A stretch of DNA of 64,000 nt from Diorhabda sublineata (GCF_026230105.1 NC_079476.1:8508709-8572708), one strand, 5' to 3'; numbered from the stretch's first letter, positions 10,990 through 23,164 are shown. The notes: a model not told the origin generated them from the sequence alone. Numbers and translations: made by a program.

Positions 10990-12120
10990 ATGTGCAGGAT
11001 TGGAAAGAGTTGAACGATCCAGATGTCTGCAGCAACAGCTATCTTTCACAGTAACACATTTACACTTAGTGTTGGCTTAGCCGCGTGTTTTTTTTTATTC
11101 TACTCTATCGCTAATTACTATCATTGGTCTTTCCTTTCCATTTTACTCAGGTCCTCCTCTATTTATATTAACCACTTTGATTTGTGCCTTTCTCTTCTAC
11201 GTTCTGTATCTAATTTTATTCTTTGTGTTTTTATTCTCTTTAACCGTATATTCCACATTATTAATTCTGTATTCATTTTCATCAATTTTGATCCAGGCTA
11301 ATATTGATCTTATTACCTTTGCTTGCTGTTTAGCTCATTTCTATTTCCTTTACCCATATCACCTCAATTGCTTTGTTTTCCTCTATTCTCTCTGTTTCCA
11401 AACCATCTCAACTGTTCGATTTCTCAAAACGCGCTCTTTATGTTTAATTCACGTTTAATTAAGTCGTTCCTTATTTTAACTAGTCTCTTTGACTCCGCTA
11501 TTTTTCTCAGTACCTTCATTTCACACGTTGTTACTTTTATGGATAAGCAACACTGGTATCCTCTTAGAATAAGTTTTTCTCTACTCGCCAGGCTTTTCAG
11601 TATTATAGTTCATATTATTTTATTAACAAAATTTATAAGAGTTATTTCTCTATAGCCTTAGCACTGTTGTTGATCTTTACATTTGTGTACGAGTATTGTA
11701 AATATTTGTCCAATTTCTCATTCTTCTGTCATCTTTTTCTCTATCCATATACCATATCAATTTATTAAGTCGTCCTCTTCATACTTTATCATTTCCTTAT
11801 TTATTATATCTTTCCCAGTTGTTTGTCCATTTCTTATAACTTGTATTACCTCATTTTTTGTTGGTTTTTCTGTTATTTCCTTCTTAATTTCTCCTTGCGA
11901 AAATTTTCTAAACTTGTTTTCCTACTCTACCGTTTTAATGTTTAATTTATCTTGTCTTACTTTTATATACCTGTTCTTTCTCATTTATTTTCCTATAAAA
12001 TGTTTTGTGTTATTATTTGGTATTTGTTTCTCTATATTTGTTTTGTTTTTCTTATTGTTTTATTGTATTTGTTCTTGCCTCTTGGTATTATTTTTTGTTT
12101 TCTATGTTATATGTTTTTAA
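10990..12120 (-). mobile_element. Decayed LINE ORF2, internally deleted
   Basis: The - strand from 12120 down carries broken open segments. One (KPTKNEVIQVIRNGQTTGKD then INKEMIKYEEDDLINW) matches the start of a LINE reverse transcriptase domain (xxEVxxAIKxMKNGKAxGxDxI). A second, near 11640-11560, resembles the RT block around YRxIxLIN...K. A third, near 11480-11400, reads KSAF then EIEQLRWFGN, which matches the C-terminal RLRWxGHV block. The catalytic middle is missing. The long + strand frames over this interval are T-rich, membrane-like antisense shadows. Confidence 0.6.
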
Positions 12121-12299
12121 CCATCTCAATCTTAACCATTTACAATCGTAGAAGTTTAAAAGTGGCTTTGATTGAACAACATAGACGAGGATTATTAATT
12201 TTATTCAAATGTTTTTATTGTATCATTTGATTTAACAAAACCTTAAATAAAAAAATACAAAGAAAAACCTGCCTACATAAGTACACTGCTTAAATAGTG

Positions 12300-12830
12300 T
12301 ACCAGAATAGGGTCCTTTGCATTTGATTTCAGTATCTAGTATTCTGATCTGATCGACAAAGCCCAGATTCGCCCATCTTTGGAACATTTGGAGCGCGGCT
12401 CCCAAGCATATCTTTATGATGCTCTTCTTTATATATAAGAGAGCAATTCGTCTCATAGGCGACTCAGAGTAACCAAAAACTTCGACACCTTAAAGCATAG
12501 AAGAAAGGTCGCTGACCTGACTCTGTTTTACCGATACTAACATGGTAAATGCACTTTCGAGCTGTCCAACATAATCCCACTTAGAACAGTATTTGTAAGC
12601 CCTACTCGACAGGTAGACGTTACTTATGAACATCGAGATCGCCTGTAGACGCCCAAAACGTCATTTATCGAGACTCCTTTCTGCAGAAAAAGAAATGCAG
12701 GTCTGTGAAATCAGTTGCCAAAGAACGTCTTTCCCAAACACTGCAAGCTACAGAAGTTCGAGATAAATTTCCACAGGCATCTCCACACATCAGGAAACGC
12801 TCGAACTACTCGAGTGTAATGGGGTTTACC
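12300..12830 (+). mobile_element. Jockey/CR1-type LINE 3' end
   Basis: In a + strand frame broken by stops I read KHRRKVADLTLFYRY, ELSNIIPLRTVFVSPTR, TPFCRKRNAGL and NQLPKNVFPKHCKLQKFE. These are the ordered landmarks of the C-terminal region of Jockey/CR1-type ORF2: the RRKVxxLxLFYRYxxG block, then the WNxLPxxVFPxxYNxxxFK block. An RAIRLIGD-like segment lies just upstream in another frame, so there is at least one frameshift. No poly-A or microsatellite tail was recognised after it. Confidence 0.7.
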
Positions 12831-13560
12831 CTCTTGTGATTGCTTTTTACACCAAGAATAGCAAATAATATTTCCTTGTTATGCGTTGCCAACGACTTTC
12901 AGATAATGAAGTCATATGTGCGGTAACTTATTGGTTTGCAAATGTTCTTTCGAGATACATTTCAAATGGTAGAACATCGAAAATGTATTTAATTAACCAA
13001 AACACCTTCAGAAGCGTTCTCCAAAACTTCATTCAATATCTCCTCCGAGTAGAAATTTAAGAGCAATGGGGATAAAAAGCACTTTTATCTTTCAGGATAT
13101 TATTTAGATGCAATTTGGATGAATGAAGACCATACCATCTCTTAAATTTGGCAAGTAAAGAAAATACAAAGTTTTCGCCACACATTTATGGAATGTTGAT
13201 CTTTTTGTTCAAAAGTTTCTTCAGGAAAGGGTCGAAGGTTGTTTTGCATATACAAAGCGCACGAAGATTTATTGATGGTGGTTTTTTGTTATTTGTATAA
13301 AAAAATGGAACGCAATCATGAAAAAATGAAATCAACGGCGTTTGTAGAACGGTTAAGAAAGTTTTTTCGTTTGTAGTAATATACACCAAAGTGGGCTTCT
13401 TCAAAAATTACCACAAAGAGATTAAAATGATTGAAGCCACAATTTCACACACAGTTCATATACATAAATTTACATTTTTTCCTGTGAGATGACGCAGTAC
13501 TCTACATTTGATCTACTACAATTATAATTTTTTTATTACACTAATCGACACGACATGACA
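12831..13560. other. No gene seen
   Basis: AT-rich sequence. The - strand frame at 13186-13404 has no recognisable motif and is treated as chance. Confidence 0.4.
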
Positions 13561-13569
13561 GAGTGCAAC

Positions 13570-14300
13570 ACCATACCAACTCGTTCAAATACTGAGGCGA
13601 CTTGACATAGACCAGAAAAATATACGCTGTATTGAAAATTTTATTGGAACCAATCAGCTGCAGTTAAAGTTGATAACGAACTTTCAAAGGTCCAGAAAAT
13701 CCTTAGGGGTGTTAGGCGGGGATGTGTCTCACTTCTGTTTAACCTTTATTCGGAAAACATCTTTCAAGAAGCACTCGAGAGTTAACAATTACGTATCAAA
13801 GTAAATGGCACATGGATCAACAATATACGATATGCCGATGACACAGTCCTGATAGCAGACAACATGAATGACATCCACAGTCTCCTGGACATAGTTAGAT
13901 TACACAGTCGGCTTATGGGAATCAATATCAACATGTAAAATGTAAGAATTAAAACTATCATACAATAGCAAAGAGATTGAACGGGTAACAAAGTTCAAAT
14001 ATCTGATAATTTGGTTATGAGAAGAGTGGTCATCAGACGTAGAAATCAAGGCAAGGAGCTCATTCATGAAATTCAAGCTCTGAATTTCACCTCAACCTCA
14101 GAATAAGATTCACAAAATGCTACGTATTGTCCGTGCTATTGTATGGTATGGAAGACTATACACTGAAAGTTAACACCATGAACAGATTGGAGACATTTGA
14201 GATGTGGATCTACTTAAGAATTTTGACAGTTCCATGGATGGCAAGAAAAACCAATGAAGAAATTGTGAGGAGAATAGGAAAATGAATATGAAAAAACAGC
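13570..14300 (+). mobile_element. LINE reverse transcriptase fragment (YADD)
   Basis: The + strand reads KIRRGVRRGCVSLLFNLY-like sequence (RT block with RGxRQGCxxSPxLFNLY), then EALES, then INNIRYADDTVLIADNMND with the Y-A-D-D catalytic box, then a KVTKF-type segment and, near 14090-14280, C-terminal pieces. Several stops and frameshifts interrupt it. The order of blocks is normal for a non-LTR reverse transcriptase. It is a dead fragment of a family similar to, but distinct from, the one at 9640-10130. Confidence 0.7.
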
Positions 14301-16107
14301 ATACCAGGGATATGTGATACGGAGCGGGAGGTACCATTTACTTCAACTCTTGATAGAATAAAATTATAAAACAGCATACCTACCATGATCAACAATATTT
14401 ATTTTATGGCATGCCAACTATGTTTAATATCAATTATTATTTGATTTTCTCAAAAATATTATTTTGATGATAATGAAAATTATAATCAAAATAGAGAAAC
14501 TAACATGAGGTTAACGCTTTTAAAAGAATTACATAATATAATTTTAGAATGCATCGAAAGTGATTGATGCATAACTATAACCCCTCAATTAACTAGTAAC
14601 CTTTGAAAGACATACTGTCAACCAAATTAGTTAAAAAATTTGGTTCAGACCAGATATTCTGTATTGCATTTCAAAGTTCATTTTTAGTTGCATATTGTTT
14701 ATTGTGAGCTCAAATGCAACGAAACCACAATTCCCCCTAAATTTTTTTATCTGGTAAAACTAAAGTCCCTTCAATAGTTCGATATTTCTTACTTCGAACC
14801 AGGTCAATAACGATCTACTGACATGAATCCGTTAATCTGTTGGAATATCCATCATTCTTATTTCAAAATGGAATTCGATGTTTTTCAAGTACGTTGTAGT
14901 ATTCTCTACTTTTTATTCGCGTTGTTGTATATTCTAATGAATCTTAAATCTCCCAGTAGCAGTTAAAACCATCGGGATAATCTAATTTGAATGTTTTTAA
15001 ACACTTGCTGTCAATATTTCGGCAAAAAAACTACAATCTGACAATTTTAGAACACGGAAAAAACTCTGATATTCTTTCAATTCTTTTCTACCTATATTGA
15101 AGGTAGTATTCGACGCAACTTTTCGTCATCGGTCTATTTTTCGAACGATTTCTTGTCGATTCATCCATTTCTCGCTGCAATTTTAGGTGTATCTAACTCA
15201 GAAGGATATTTCCGCGAGGAATTTGCAACCTAACTGAACAAAGCTGTTAATAATGATGGTGAATTACATTTTTTATTTCGCGCTAAAGCCATCGGTAGCT
15301 TGGGTTTAGTATCTCCGGTACTATAGTTAAGTACCATTCGTTTTAATTGTTTTTCTAAATTTTCTATTTTACTTTTAATTACCTTAAATAATAGGAAATT
15401 ATCTTTTTAAACAATTATCTGCGGCTATTGCTATGCATTTTGATAAGTTTTTCATAAGCTTGTCAGTGTTACCTTTTGTTAGTACTATCGATTAAAAACT
15501 ATTTACTTACCTCTTAATATTATTAGCAGTTTATCTTCTTGCAACCCCAAATCAGTTTTCTTTTTCCCAGTTATCAACTTAATGATCACTAATAAGCTGA
15601 TTTATCTTATAGGACTGTTATAACATATCTGGGTATTGTTTTAGCTCTTCTCAAATGACATAGCACTATGTTGCATTTTTTTATTACTAAAATGTGCCTA
15701 AAAGGGTAATTTCTTCTTAATTTGGCGTCTTTTTTACCTACCATAATAAGAAAATTACACCTTCTACATCAAAAGGTACATTTGCAACTAGTTACTTTTA
15801 ATATTTGAACATGTGAATTAAAGGAGAAACTAGTTTTCAAGATAGAAACAAGTTTCACGCAATCCATATCTCTAGTGTGTCACCTAACTTAAGTATACTC
15901 TCAAGTATGCTAGAAAATATGATTAAAAAAAAATGTATAACTTTGTATAGAACTATAGAACTGTAGGAATCGCAAAACTAAAAATTGCATGTGAGCACCT
16001 TATGAGTTAGTATTTAATAGAAAACATTTAGATAAAAACTCAGCATGTGGTTTTTCTGCTTAAAAGAACAAAATTTACCTAATATTGTGTATTATTTTAA
16101 TCCTTAG
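14301..16107. other. Intronic sequence upstream of FLYWCH exon
   Basis: AT-rich, no open frame of note, no TE recognised. The sequence ends in attattttaatccttag, a good acceptor. Confidence 0.45.
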
Positions 16108-16394
16108 GTACGATCCAGTGCATCCTCGGAAAACGCGGCTGCCCTCGTTTAATCGTTGACGGTTTCGTGTTTTATAAAAAAAGCGTTTACAAGGGCAAAG
16201 CCTTCTGGTATTGCAAGAATAGTCGCACGCCCGAAAAGTGCCAGGCCGTTTGCTGGACGATGAACGGCAATATAGTAAAATGGCCCTATATGCATTGTCA
16301 TCCTCCCATACCGGATATATTTAATCCCGAAGAAGATACCGAAGTACCTATCGAAAATTTGCAAGAGGTTTTGTGGCAGACTTCGTTTAATTAG
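16108..16394 (+). CDS. Terminal exon with FLYWCH zinc finger (mod(mdg4)-like)
   Basis: The exon starts after a clean acceptor with GT completing a split codon, then 94 codons and TAG. Exon residues 7-66 form a FLYWCH-type zinc finger: GKRGCPRLIVDGFVFYKK, then KAFWYC (Cys35), KCQAVC (Cys44), NGNIVK, and MHCHPP (His62, His64), the usual C...C...H-x-H ligands with the conserved F/L/Y/W positions. A short acidic tail follows. FLYWCH fingers bind DNA or proteins and in insects are best known as isoform-specific C-terminal exons of mod(mdg4), a BTB chromatin-insulator protein in the nucleus. The BTB exons are not in this window, so the gene assignment is inference; the domain is clear. The exon is clearly richer in GC than its surroundings and has no stops, consistent with selection. 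Confidence 0.85.
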
Positions 16395-16580
16395 AAATGT
16401 TTATATCATACAGCTTTTAAATGTGGCGTATGCCACATTTCATTCAAAATACTTCATTTCTACTAAACGAGGTATTGTTATCAATAACTTGAATTGAATA
16501 TGTTGGGCTGAAAATATGCGTATTATGATGACAAAACATTCTCACTCTTTATAATAGTATTCAAAATAAGCTGGACAAGT

Positions 16581-16586
16581 AATAAA
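16581..16586 (+). promoter_or_regulatory. Candidate polyadenylation signal
   Basis: AATAAA lies 187 bases after the stop codon of the FLYWCH exon; further AATAAA hexamers follow near 16641 and 16673. In AT-rich DNA such hexamers are common by chance. Confidence 0.45.
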
Positions 16587-16589
16587 ATT

Positions 16590-17640
16590 AACTTATATGC
16601 TTGTAGATCCAATACACAAAATTAAAAAAATATTCTGCTCAAATAAAATATGCAATTTTAGTCTTGGCCAACAAAATAAATTATTTGTACTTGCGTACTT
16701 CCTTCTAGGAATTGAAAATTATTAGAATATAATACTGCCCCTGCCCTTCAAGAGTCATGGAGTTTTATTATTCTTCTTCTTCTCAAAATTGTCTAATGAA
16801 ATATTTTCCATTAAATCCTTTGAGAAAGATATTATTTTATAGGGTGTTTCCTCTTGTACATTTTTCTTTGAAACCTTTTCACGCCCTAAGGTGACATCAA
16901 TTAAGGATCAGGCTACTTACGGCAATATCTCTATGGTATTGAACTTTAGTTGAAGATTTGTAATGAAAATCGTGCTAAGTGCCATGTAATGTAATTTTGA
17001 AAAAAAAACGTCATGTTCTAAAATTGCTTGACCTGATATTTTTGTTACTTTGTTTTCCAACAGATATACCACCTGATTTTAGTTTTTAATGTTTAACCAA
17101 AATTTTTGGGAATATATTTTTTAATTTAAAATATTTTGTAATATTCCTGAAGAAATGTAAGTACCAGCATAATTGAATGAAAACTGAGTTCAGTAGGTGT
17201 TTGAAAAAAACAAAAATTATGCTAGACTCTTCAAAAAAGTTTAAGAATATTACTACTTAACGATACTGGAAATGGAAGAAAACGAGAAAAAGTTGAAAAG
17301 CGTTTTTTTTAATTAAAAAAAAAACATTACATTACATGATCTCTCTATTTTTTAGCCTAGATTCCTTACTGACTTTGAGAAAAGATGAAGATGCCATTTG
17401 AAAAAAGTGTGTTATACAATTTTCTACATTCAAAATCCGTGCCAATTTCTGAATAACTCGTATAATTTCTTATTATTTTGAACCCGACTTTCTCTATTTC
17501 TTAAACCTTGAAATATCCTTACGTATCGTTATTTGGTGATTCATGATTGTTGGTTACTCGTTTTTTTTTTGAATTTTTCCGAGACCTGATATTCTTCTCA
17601 ATATTTTTCTTTATACAATTCTATGTATGTATGTGGATAT
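16590..17640. other. No gene seen
   Basis: AT-rich intergenic sequence with no open frame of note. A tatagggtgtttcc piece at about 16838 resembles the end of a small mariner-type non-autonomous element, but no partner was found. Confidence 0.4.
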
Positions 17641-18430
17641 TGGGGTGTCATATACACTGCGACCTAAAGGATCTATTGTGTTAATCCCACTCCTTTTAGA
17701 AAGTCCAAAATGTGGGATGACTGTAGCGTCAGAGATCATTGTCTTTTATTTCATAGTAGTGTAGGACTGTGGAGGATAGAAGTTTAGTCCTCTGTACAAC
17801 AAAATCTGAACTAAGTCTAGCGTCTTCAGATGTCTGTTGAGGTGACAGTACCCCGATAGGACTCCTGTTAGTATTTGTAGATCGTTCTTACTTATGTTGA
17901 TACATTCAGCAGATCTACTCTACTCAGCTCCTGTAGATTGTCTGAATAATTCGTTTTGCTCCTATCTACCTTTTCCAGTGATTTTTCCATTATTCTGTAG
18001 CTGATGCCACAGAAGAGTTTGGGTCTCATGAAGGACTTGTCTGCCCTCGCTTTAGCGAGCTCATCAGCTATTTAATTTTTTATTTTTCTTGACTAGCTCG
18101 TTTAACTTTTCTAGGCAATCCCAAATAAGTTTGGATTTTATGATATTAGAGCTTGAATTTCTAACGGCCGCCTTGCTATCGGACAGGATGATGATCTCCT
18201 GTTTGGGATTGAACTAGATAAATTTTTCAATTGCATAAATTTCTGCTCCAGCTTAGTATTGAGATAAATTTTTTCGCAAAACTAAACTTTTCCTATGCTT
18301 TATCCTGACGCATGTCCCAGGTTTGCTCATTACCTAGGGACGGTTTACCTTTGTCATTTTTTTTTCAATTTTAAATTTAATATCGTCTTCCTGGGTTAAG
18401 CACATTAATTCAGCTGCTGGTCATTATTTT
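17640..18430 (-). mobile_element. LINE 3' end after RNase H (same family as 41.2 kb)
   Basis: The - strand carries pieces of the end of a RNase H-bearing LINE ORF2: near 18200-18160 a DSKAA-like segment, near 18060 ELAKARADKSF (the DELARxGA-type segment), then LFCGISYR, and near 17850 GYCHLNRHLKTL (the LTGHCxLNxHL block). The DNA between 17811 and 17925 is closely matched at 41296-41394 (shared runs ctaagtctagcgtcttcaga and gatacattcagcagatct), so these are two copies of one family. Stops and indels make it a dead fragment. Confidence 0.7.
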
Positions 18431-18722
18431 GTAGATTTTTATTAAGATATGTTTGCTAAGAAATGTTACAACATAGTTTATTGTCTAATTTATCTATATA
18501 CTTCCTCTAGTTTTACTGTCTACCATTACTTCCAAGCATTTGTTTGTTATTTCATCTGGAGCTCACCATATATTTTATCTTATTTTGATTATTGTTGTGT
18601 TCTGTATATTTTTAATTTTTGCTTAACTTGATCAGGTCTTTTATAATCTTGTAATGTCACTAACAGTACCAAGTCATCTACATTTTCCATTATCTGAGTT
18701 GTTTCTTTTATTGCCTCCATAG
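18431..18722. other. No gene seen
   Basis: AT-rich spacer. The short + strand frame at 18449-18631 is hydrophobic and unrecognised. Confidence 0.35.
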
Positions 18723-18828
18723 ATATTTTTGTAGGAAATTAAACGGCCTACAAAAAAGGTCTGAAATAATTTTTCGCTAAGTCAACTCGGTTAAAAGTTA
18801 TTCCCACTTTAAGTTCAACCTAAAATAA
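18723..18828 (+). repeat. Left inverted repeat of a composite element
   Basis: About 105 bp that match the reverse complement of 20353-20450, including aattaaacggcctac / aattaaatggcctac, aataatttttcgctaagtc, ggttaaaagttatt and agttcaacctaaaataa. The pair encloses the piggyBac remnant. Confidence 0.8.
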
Positions 18829-19110
18829 CATATGATCACTCTCACAATCTTTTATAATTTTTTACATACAAAAAAAATGTCTTAGAAACATTTGTTATAT
18901 AGCACGATTCGAATGTAAGCGTTAAAAACTGATTCTAAATAATAAATAATTGAATAATAGACTGAATCAAATCAAAAAACTTCAGACTACATTGAAATCA
19001 TTTTTCAAAGCTTTCATTCGAATCGTGTTATGTAACATAAGTTTTTCTCAATAAATTTGGTAAGAAGAAATGAGGAAAATCATGAAAAATATGTTGTTTT
19101 ATGTTTTTAA

Positions 19111-20330
19111 CACCTTGAGCCCTGGTGCGGTCCATAGGCCCTCAACTGAACTTTCCCCAGAGTGGTCCTAGGGACCACACGATGTGTTTTATTTTAAACC
19201 TTCTCCATGGCCCAAGGTACTGCATTTAAAGGTGTTTTACAGTTTGGTTGGACCGTCCTGAAACATTACCCTACACTTGGTCCATTTGATTTTTTTTCAC
19301 CATCTTCAACTCCATTGTAAAACAAAAAACCTTACTGTTCATATTTCTTTTTACTTTCTTCAACATATTTCAAATAATATTTATTAAAATTATTAATTTG
19401 TGTTATTTTTACATAACTTGAACCTATTTTTGGTATATTTTGTATATAAAAATGAAACTTTAATTTTAAAATAAATACAATAACAATCAATTGTTGTTAT
19501 AATCACAATTATTTATGTTTTTCCTCAAAACACGGAATACAATAATGTGGTTTTCCAAAATAAAGCCTGCATCAAGTAATCACTTTTTTTACTTCGGATT
19601 TTACAATAATTTTTTTTTATTTTTTTTTCACAACACCTCACACAATCTCTTCTCACCTTGTGACTTGGACCTTCTTTCTTCACTAGGCAATGTTTTTTTT
19701 TGTTTTGGCGTCTCTTGATCAGCCACATCCATAGTTTCTTTGTTAACTAACTTTTTTGGTACACTAATTTGAAAGTCAGTAATAGATATATTCTTTTTTG
19801 TTATTCTTTTATAAAGAATATGGGCATTTACCATTGCTGTACCAAGTAACAGATCAATAGCAATTTTCCTATACCACTCCAACGTCCTTCTCAAGGAAGT
19901 GTTGTAGCTTGGCATTTGATCAGAGATCTATAGAAGATTTGCTTTTGTTATAGACGACAATGTCTCGAGGTTTTACAAACATTCTTGATCGTCTGTCAAT
20001 GCTTACTGTCTCATCCGCATGCTTTGTAGAAAGCATCAAGACGTCTCGCTTATCCTTCCATTTTAATTTTGTTACCCCTTTTCCGTTTTTTTTGTTAGTC
20101 ATTTCATGTTTCTTCAGCTTATTCTGCATAACGTCTATGGGTGGTCCTTTCCTATTTTTTCGCAATATTCCCAATAAATGGGTTTGGTTTACTAGCACTT
20201 TTCTGCTAACCCCAAAATTGTATAATAATTGTCTGTTACAATTGTTCTTCCTTGGTCAAGAAAGTTTTCCGCCAGACTCATCACAACCTTTGTGGGTACA
20301 GACAATTTTATTATAATAAAACTATAAAAG
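19111..20330 (-). mobile_element. piggyBac-like element, 3' part
   Basis: TTAA at 19107-19110 is followed by a GC-rich end containing ccctggtgcggtcc and ggtcctagggaccac, the kind of palindromic end seen in piggyBac-like elements, which insert at TTAA. Inside, on the - strand, is the C-terminal half of a piggyBac transposase. The matching 5' end is not present before the repeat at 20353, so the element is truncated. Confidence 0.7.
19620..20316 (-). pseudogene. piggyBac-like transposase, C-terminal fragment
   Basis: Two adjoining - strand frames (20198-19920 and 19915-19628) together read through the conserved end of piggyBac transposases: WKDKRDVLMLSTKH (the KDKRxVxxLST-type block), KPRDIVVYNKSKSSIDLSDQ (YNxxMGGVDxxDQ block), then YNTSLRRTLEWYRKIAIDLL and GTAMVNAHILY. 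This region includes the late core and the start of the C-terminal Cys-rich domain; after 19750 the frame ends in a lysine-rich tail. The N-terminal half with the first catalytic Asp residues is absent. A stop or frameshift lies near 19918. Family-level call is firm, function is lost. Confidence 0.85.
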
Positions 20331-20352
20331 ATTGTGAAAGTCATCATGTATT

Positions 20353-20450
20353 ATTTTAGGTTGAACTTAAACTGCGAATAACTTTTAACCGACTTAGCGA
20401 AAAATTATTTTAGATCTTTTTGTAGGCCATTTAATTTCTTACAAAAATAT
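20353..20450 (-). repeat. Right inverted repeat of a composite element
   Basis: Reverse-complement partner of 18723-18828, differing by scattered substitutions and small gaps. See that entry. Confidence 0.8.
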
Positions 20451-20636
20451 TTAATTATTTTTACTACACAATAATTCGTTAAATTCCAAAAAGAATTCCC
20501 GTGTGATTTAAATGGAAAATAAAAAATCGCGAGGCACCTCTAAATATTGATATTAAGAGTTCAAACTTTTTTTTTTTCGTCATATTGGACGATATTTTCG
20601 TGGTAGCTAAAAAAATAGAAGTTTTTTTAGCCCACC

Positions 20637-21300
20637 CTAATGAAGATGTATTTTTAATACACATGCTGTTAATATTTTGATTATGATGTTAATATTCAAA
20701 TAGGGTTTCATTGAATTGGCATTGTTATGACCCGTAATTTTTATAAGCACGCCACTTTTGGCCAATCGTCTAACCGTCGATCTATTGGAGAATGTTTTTT
20801 CTTTTGTATTCAATCCAATCACTTCGGCAGATAATTTTGCCCAATTTTGAATTGTATTTCTCCCAATGGGCATATTATAATACGGGTGGTCATTTTCGAA
20901 TTTTCAGAGGAGTTTCATTCTTAGGAATAATCTGTTGATTTTAATATTTGGGCCCCTTTTTGGCATCAATTTTTTAAATAATCTGGCAGGACAAACGTTG
21001 CTGTTGTTGTTTTCTATTGAAAATTTGTTTTCAGTACACATTCTTGAACTACCTTGGAAAGTCTTGCTGAATACAAGGTTATATTCAACTCGATTTGTTA
21101 CGAAACCATCGTTGCTTCATTCGATACAAAAAAAGTCAGTCAAGCAAGCAGCAGCTTCCCCACCTCGCTAAGTTAATTCTACCTCGGGTATGTGATAGAA
21201 TTTCCGTTGCATACATTCAGGGTTATTTTCATTCCATAAATTCATCATTTTCGTTACTTCTACGGAACTTAATGCTGTCGAACTTTGTTTCCTTTTAAAG
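20637..21300 (-). pseudogene. Crypton-like tyrosine recombinase remnant
   Basis: The - strand reads, in order, a RGGEAA segment near 21170, FVTNRVEYNLVFSKTFQGSS, VCPARLFKKLMPKRGPN, RLFLRMK, then a stop (TGA) and in a continuing frame MPIGRNTIQNWAKL, SNRSTVRRLAKSGV and TGHNNANSMKPYL. This is the layout of the KIAA1958/ZMYM-type and Crypton tyrosine recombinases: a CPVxLFxxYxxKRP-type block, a GxNxIxxxxK block, then HxxRxxxVTxLxxAGV and TGHxxxxSLxxY, where the last Tyr is the nucleophile. The frame after the stop covers 20873-20637. At least two indels or stops make it non-functional. No ends were recognised. Confidence 0.65.
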
Positions 21301-23160
21301 GGATCTGATTGCAGTTTTCGTCATATAGAACAATATTTTCTCCTCATGCTAACAATCCTTTAAAATCAACGCCAATACTTCCGCTGTCCGATTTCCATAT
21401 AATTTATATTTTCTGGTATTGCAAAAGTTCATAAATACTATCCATTTTTTATCGTAATCAGTAGTTTTTGGTATATTTGATTTTATAATTTAATTAATAT
21501 TTTCGTCAGTATTAACCAAATGGTAACATTTTGAAATATGGCAACGTGTAAACAGCCCATAGGATCTATTTTAATTAAGTTTTACTGATTGGTTGTCTTC
21601 AATCAGATGATTTCAAATTAATTGATTTCATTGGATTGCTACTGGAGCAAAACATTTTCAAAAAAATAACTTGTTTAACTTTTTTTTATTAATGTTGAAT
21701 ATAACATTCATTGTTTTATTTGATGGTAATCATTTCGTTACTATCCTCATATCCTTAATAAGTTGACCTTCCAAACCATTCAATTTATTATTTTTCTTTA
21801 GCTTCTTGTAATTTTACCAATATATTCTCTTAGTTCCATCAACGACCTTCGCAAAGGGGTGGTTAACCCGAATAATTACAAAATGGTAAATTCTCTAACT
21901 AAAACAATACATTTTTTTAAGGAAAAATTGGAGGATGAGGGTTTGGGTACTAACAAATTAGATCCAGTAATTGCCTTTTCAATCCTTACCCTTAAAATAT
22001 TTCTCAGTGATAATTTTTTGATAATCATATTTTCTTTTTTGAATAAAGCTGTTTGTATTAGATCAAAATAAAAAAAATCTACGATGCTACTTTGTTTAGA
22101 CTTGTAAGTTTTAAATTTTCCATTTATTTAATGATTTTTTTGAATATTTAACAAAATAACCCTCGACAAAAAGATGGTTTGATCCTTAAACTAAAAGGTG
22201 AAAAATAGTTCTACTTTTCAATATTATATAAAAAGCTTGTTTGGAAATTGAGAGACAAATCAATTCAAAGTCCTTAGGTTTCAAGTGCAGTTGGTCTTGT
22301 TGGTGTTCCTCAATTTTTTGTGCTCACAGATGACCATCATTTTAGTACAATTATTATTATCTCGGCCCATTCCGTTATATAATCTCCTCCTGTCAAAATT
22401 ACTAATACAGTAATAATTTTTATGTCTTCTCTAGCCATTTTGTTGTGCTGAACACAAGAAAACGAGCTCGTGATATCAAACAATATCTGTAGTAATCGGC
22501 TTTCATTAACATATTTCTTCAAAAAAAAAAATAGTTTTTTGTCAAAGTTGATATTGTTATCTTAGCCTGTTCAAAATATTGTCATGATGTCGCCAATACA
22601 AGAAATTCTTCTTTCTGGATATTACCTTCTTGTCACTGAATCTATATTGGAGCTAACTATAAATGTGCTCCTCATCTGAAAGTAGAAAATACCAAATATA
22701 GAGAATTTAAATTGAAATTTGAAAGATAAAATCAGAACAAAGTAAAAAGGAAAAGTATTTAATATCCGCTATTAAAATAGTTTTTTACTAGAGTACAAGA
22801 AGTAAAATCATTTGGCATTAATACAGTTGCTTACTAATTTATAAAGAGTCAGATGTTCGGTTTGTGCTATTGTGTGAAACAATGCAAGGGGCGCTGAGTA
22901 TTAAATATTTTCCAAAAACAAAACGTTTTAGGATATTGAAAATTTTCATTTTTCACCTATTTATATTTTCAGCCCAAACATCAAAATAGTTAAATCTTTA
23001 TTCATGTTTAAGGAAATACACATGAAACCTAGTTTACGATATAAGTCACTAAGGAAAAAAATGTAGGTTAAGTTTTTATCGAAGCAATATTTATACTCTA
23101 TTTTGAAAGCAGGTTCAGTCCAAAGCTGTAATTTTATATTTCAAATACTCATAAGACTTC
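21301..23160. other. No gene seen
   Basis: The first few hundred bases (to about 21500) may still belong to the Crypton remnant on the - strand. The rest is AT-rich with short chance frames (21859-22071 +, 22337-22522 -). Confidence 0.4.
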
Positions 23161-23164
23161 AACA

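Noticed and set aside
11023..12230. Series of overlapping membrane-like + strand frames
   Set aside because: They lie opposite a decayed LINE ORF2, and the three frames overlap each other, as expected for T-rich antisense DNA.
16149..16364. - strand 71-codon frame
   Set aside because: Antisense of the FLYWCH exon, whose finger motif and splice sites are on the + strand.
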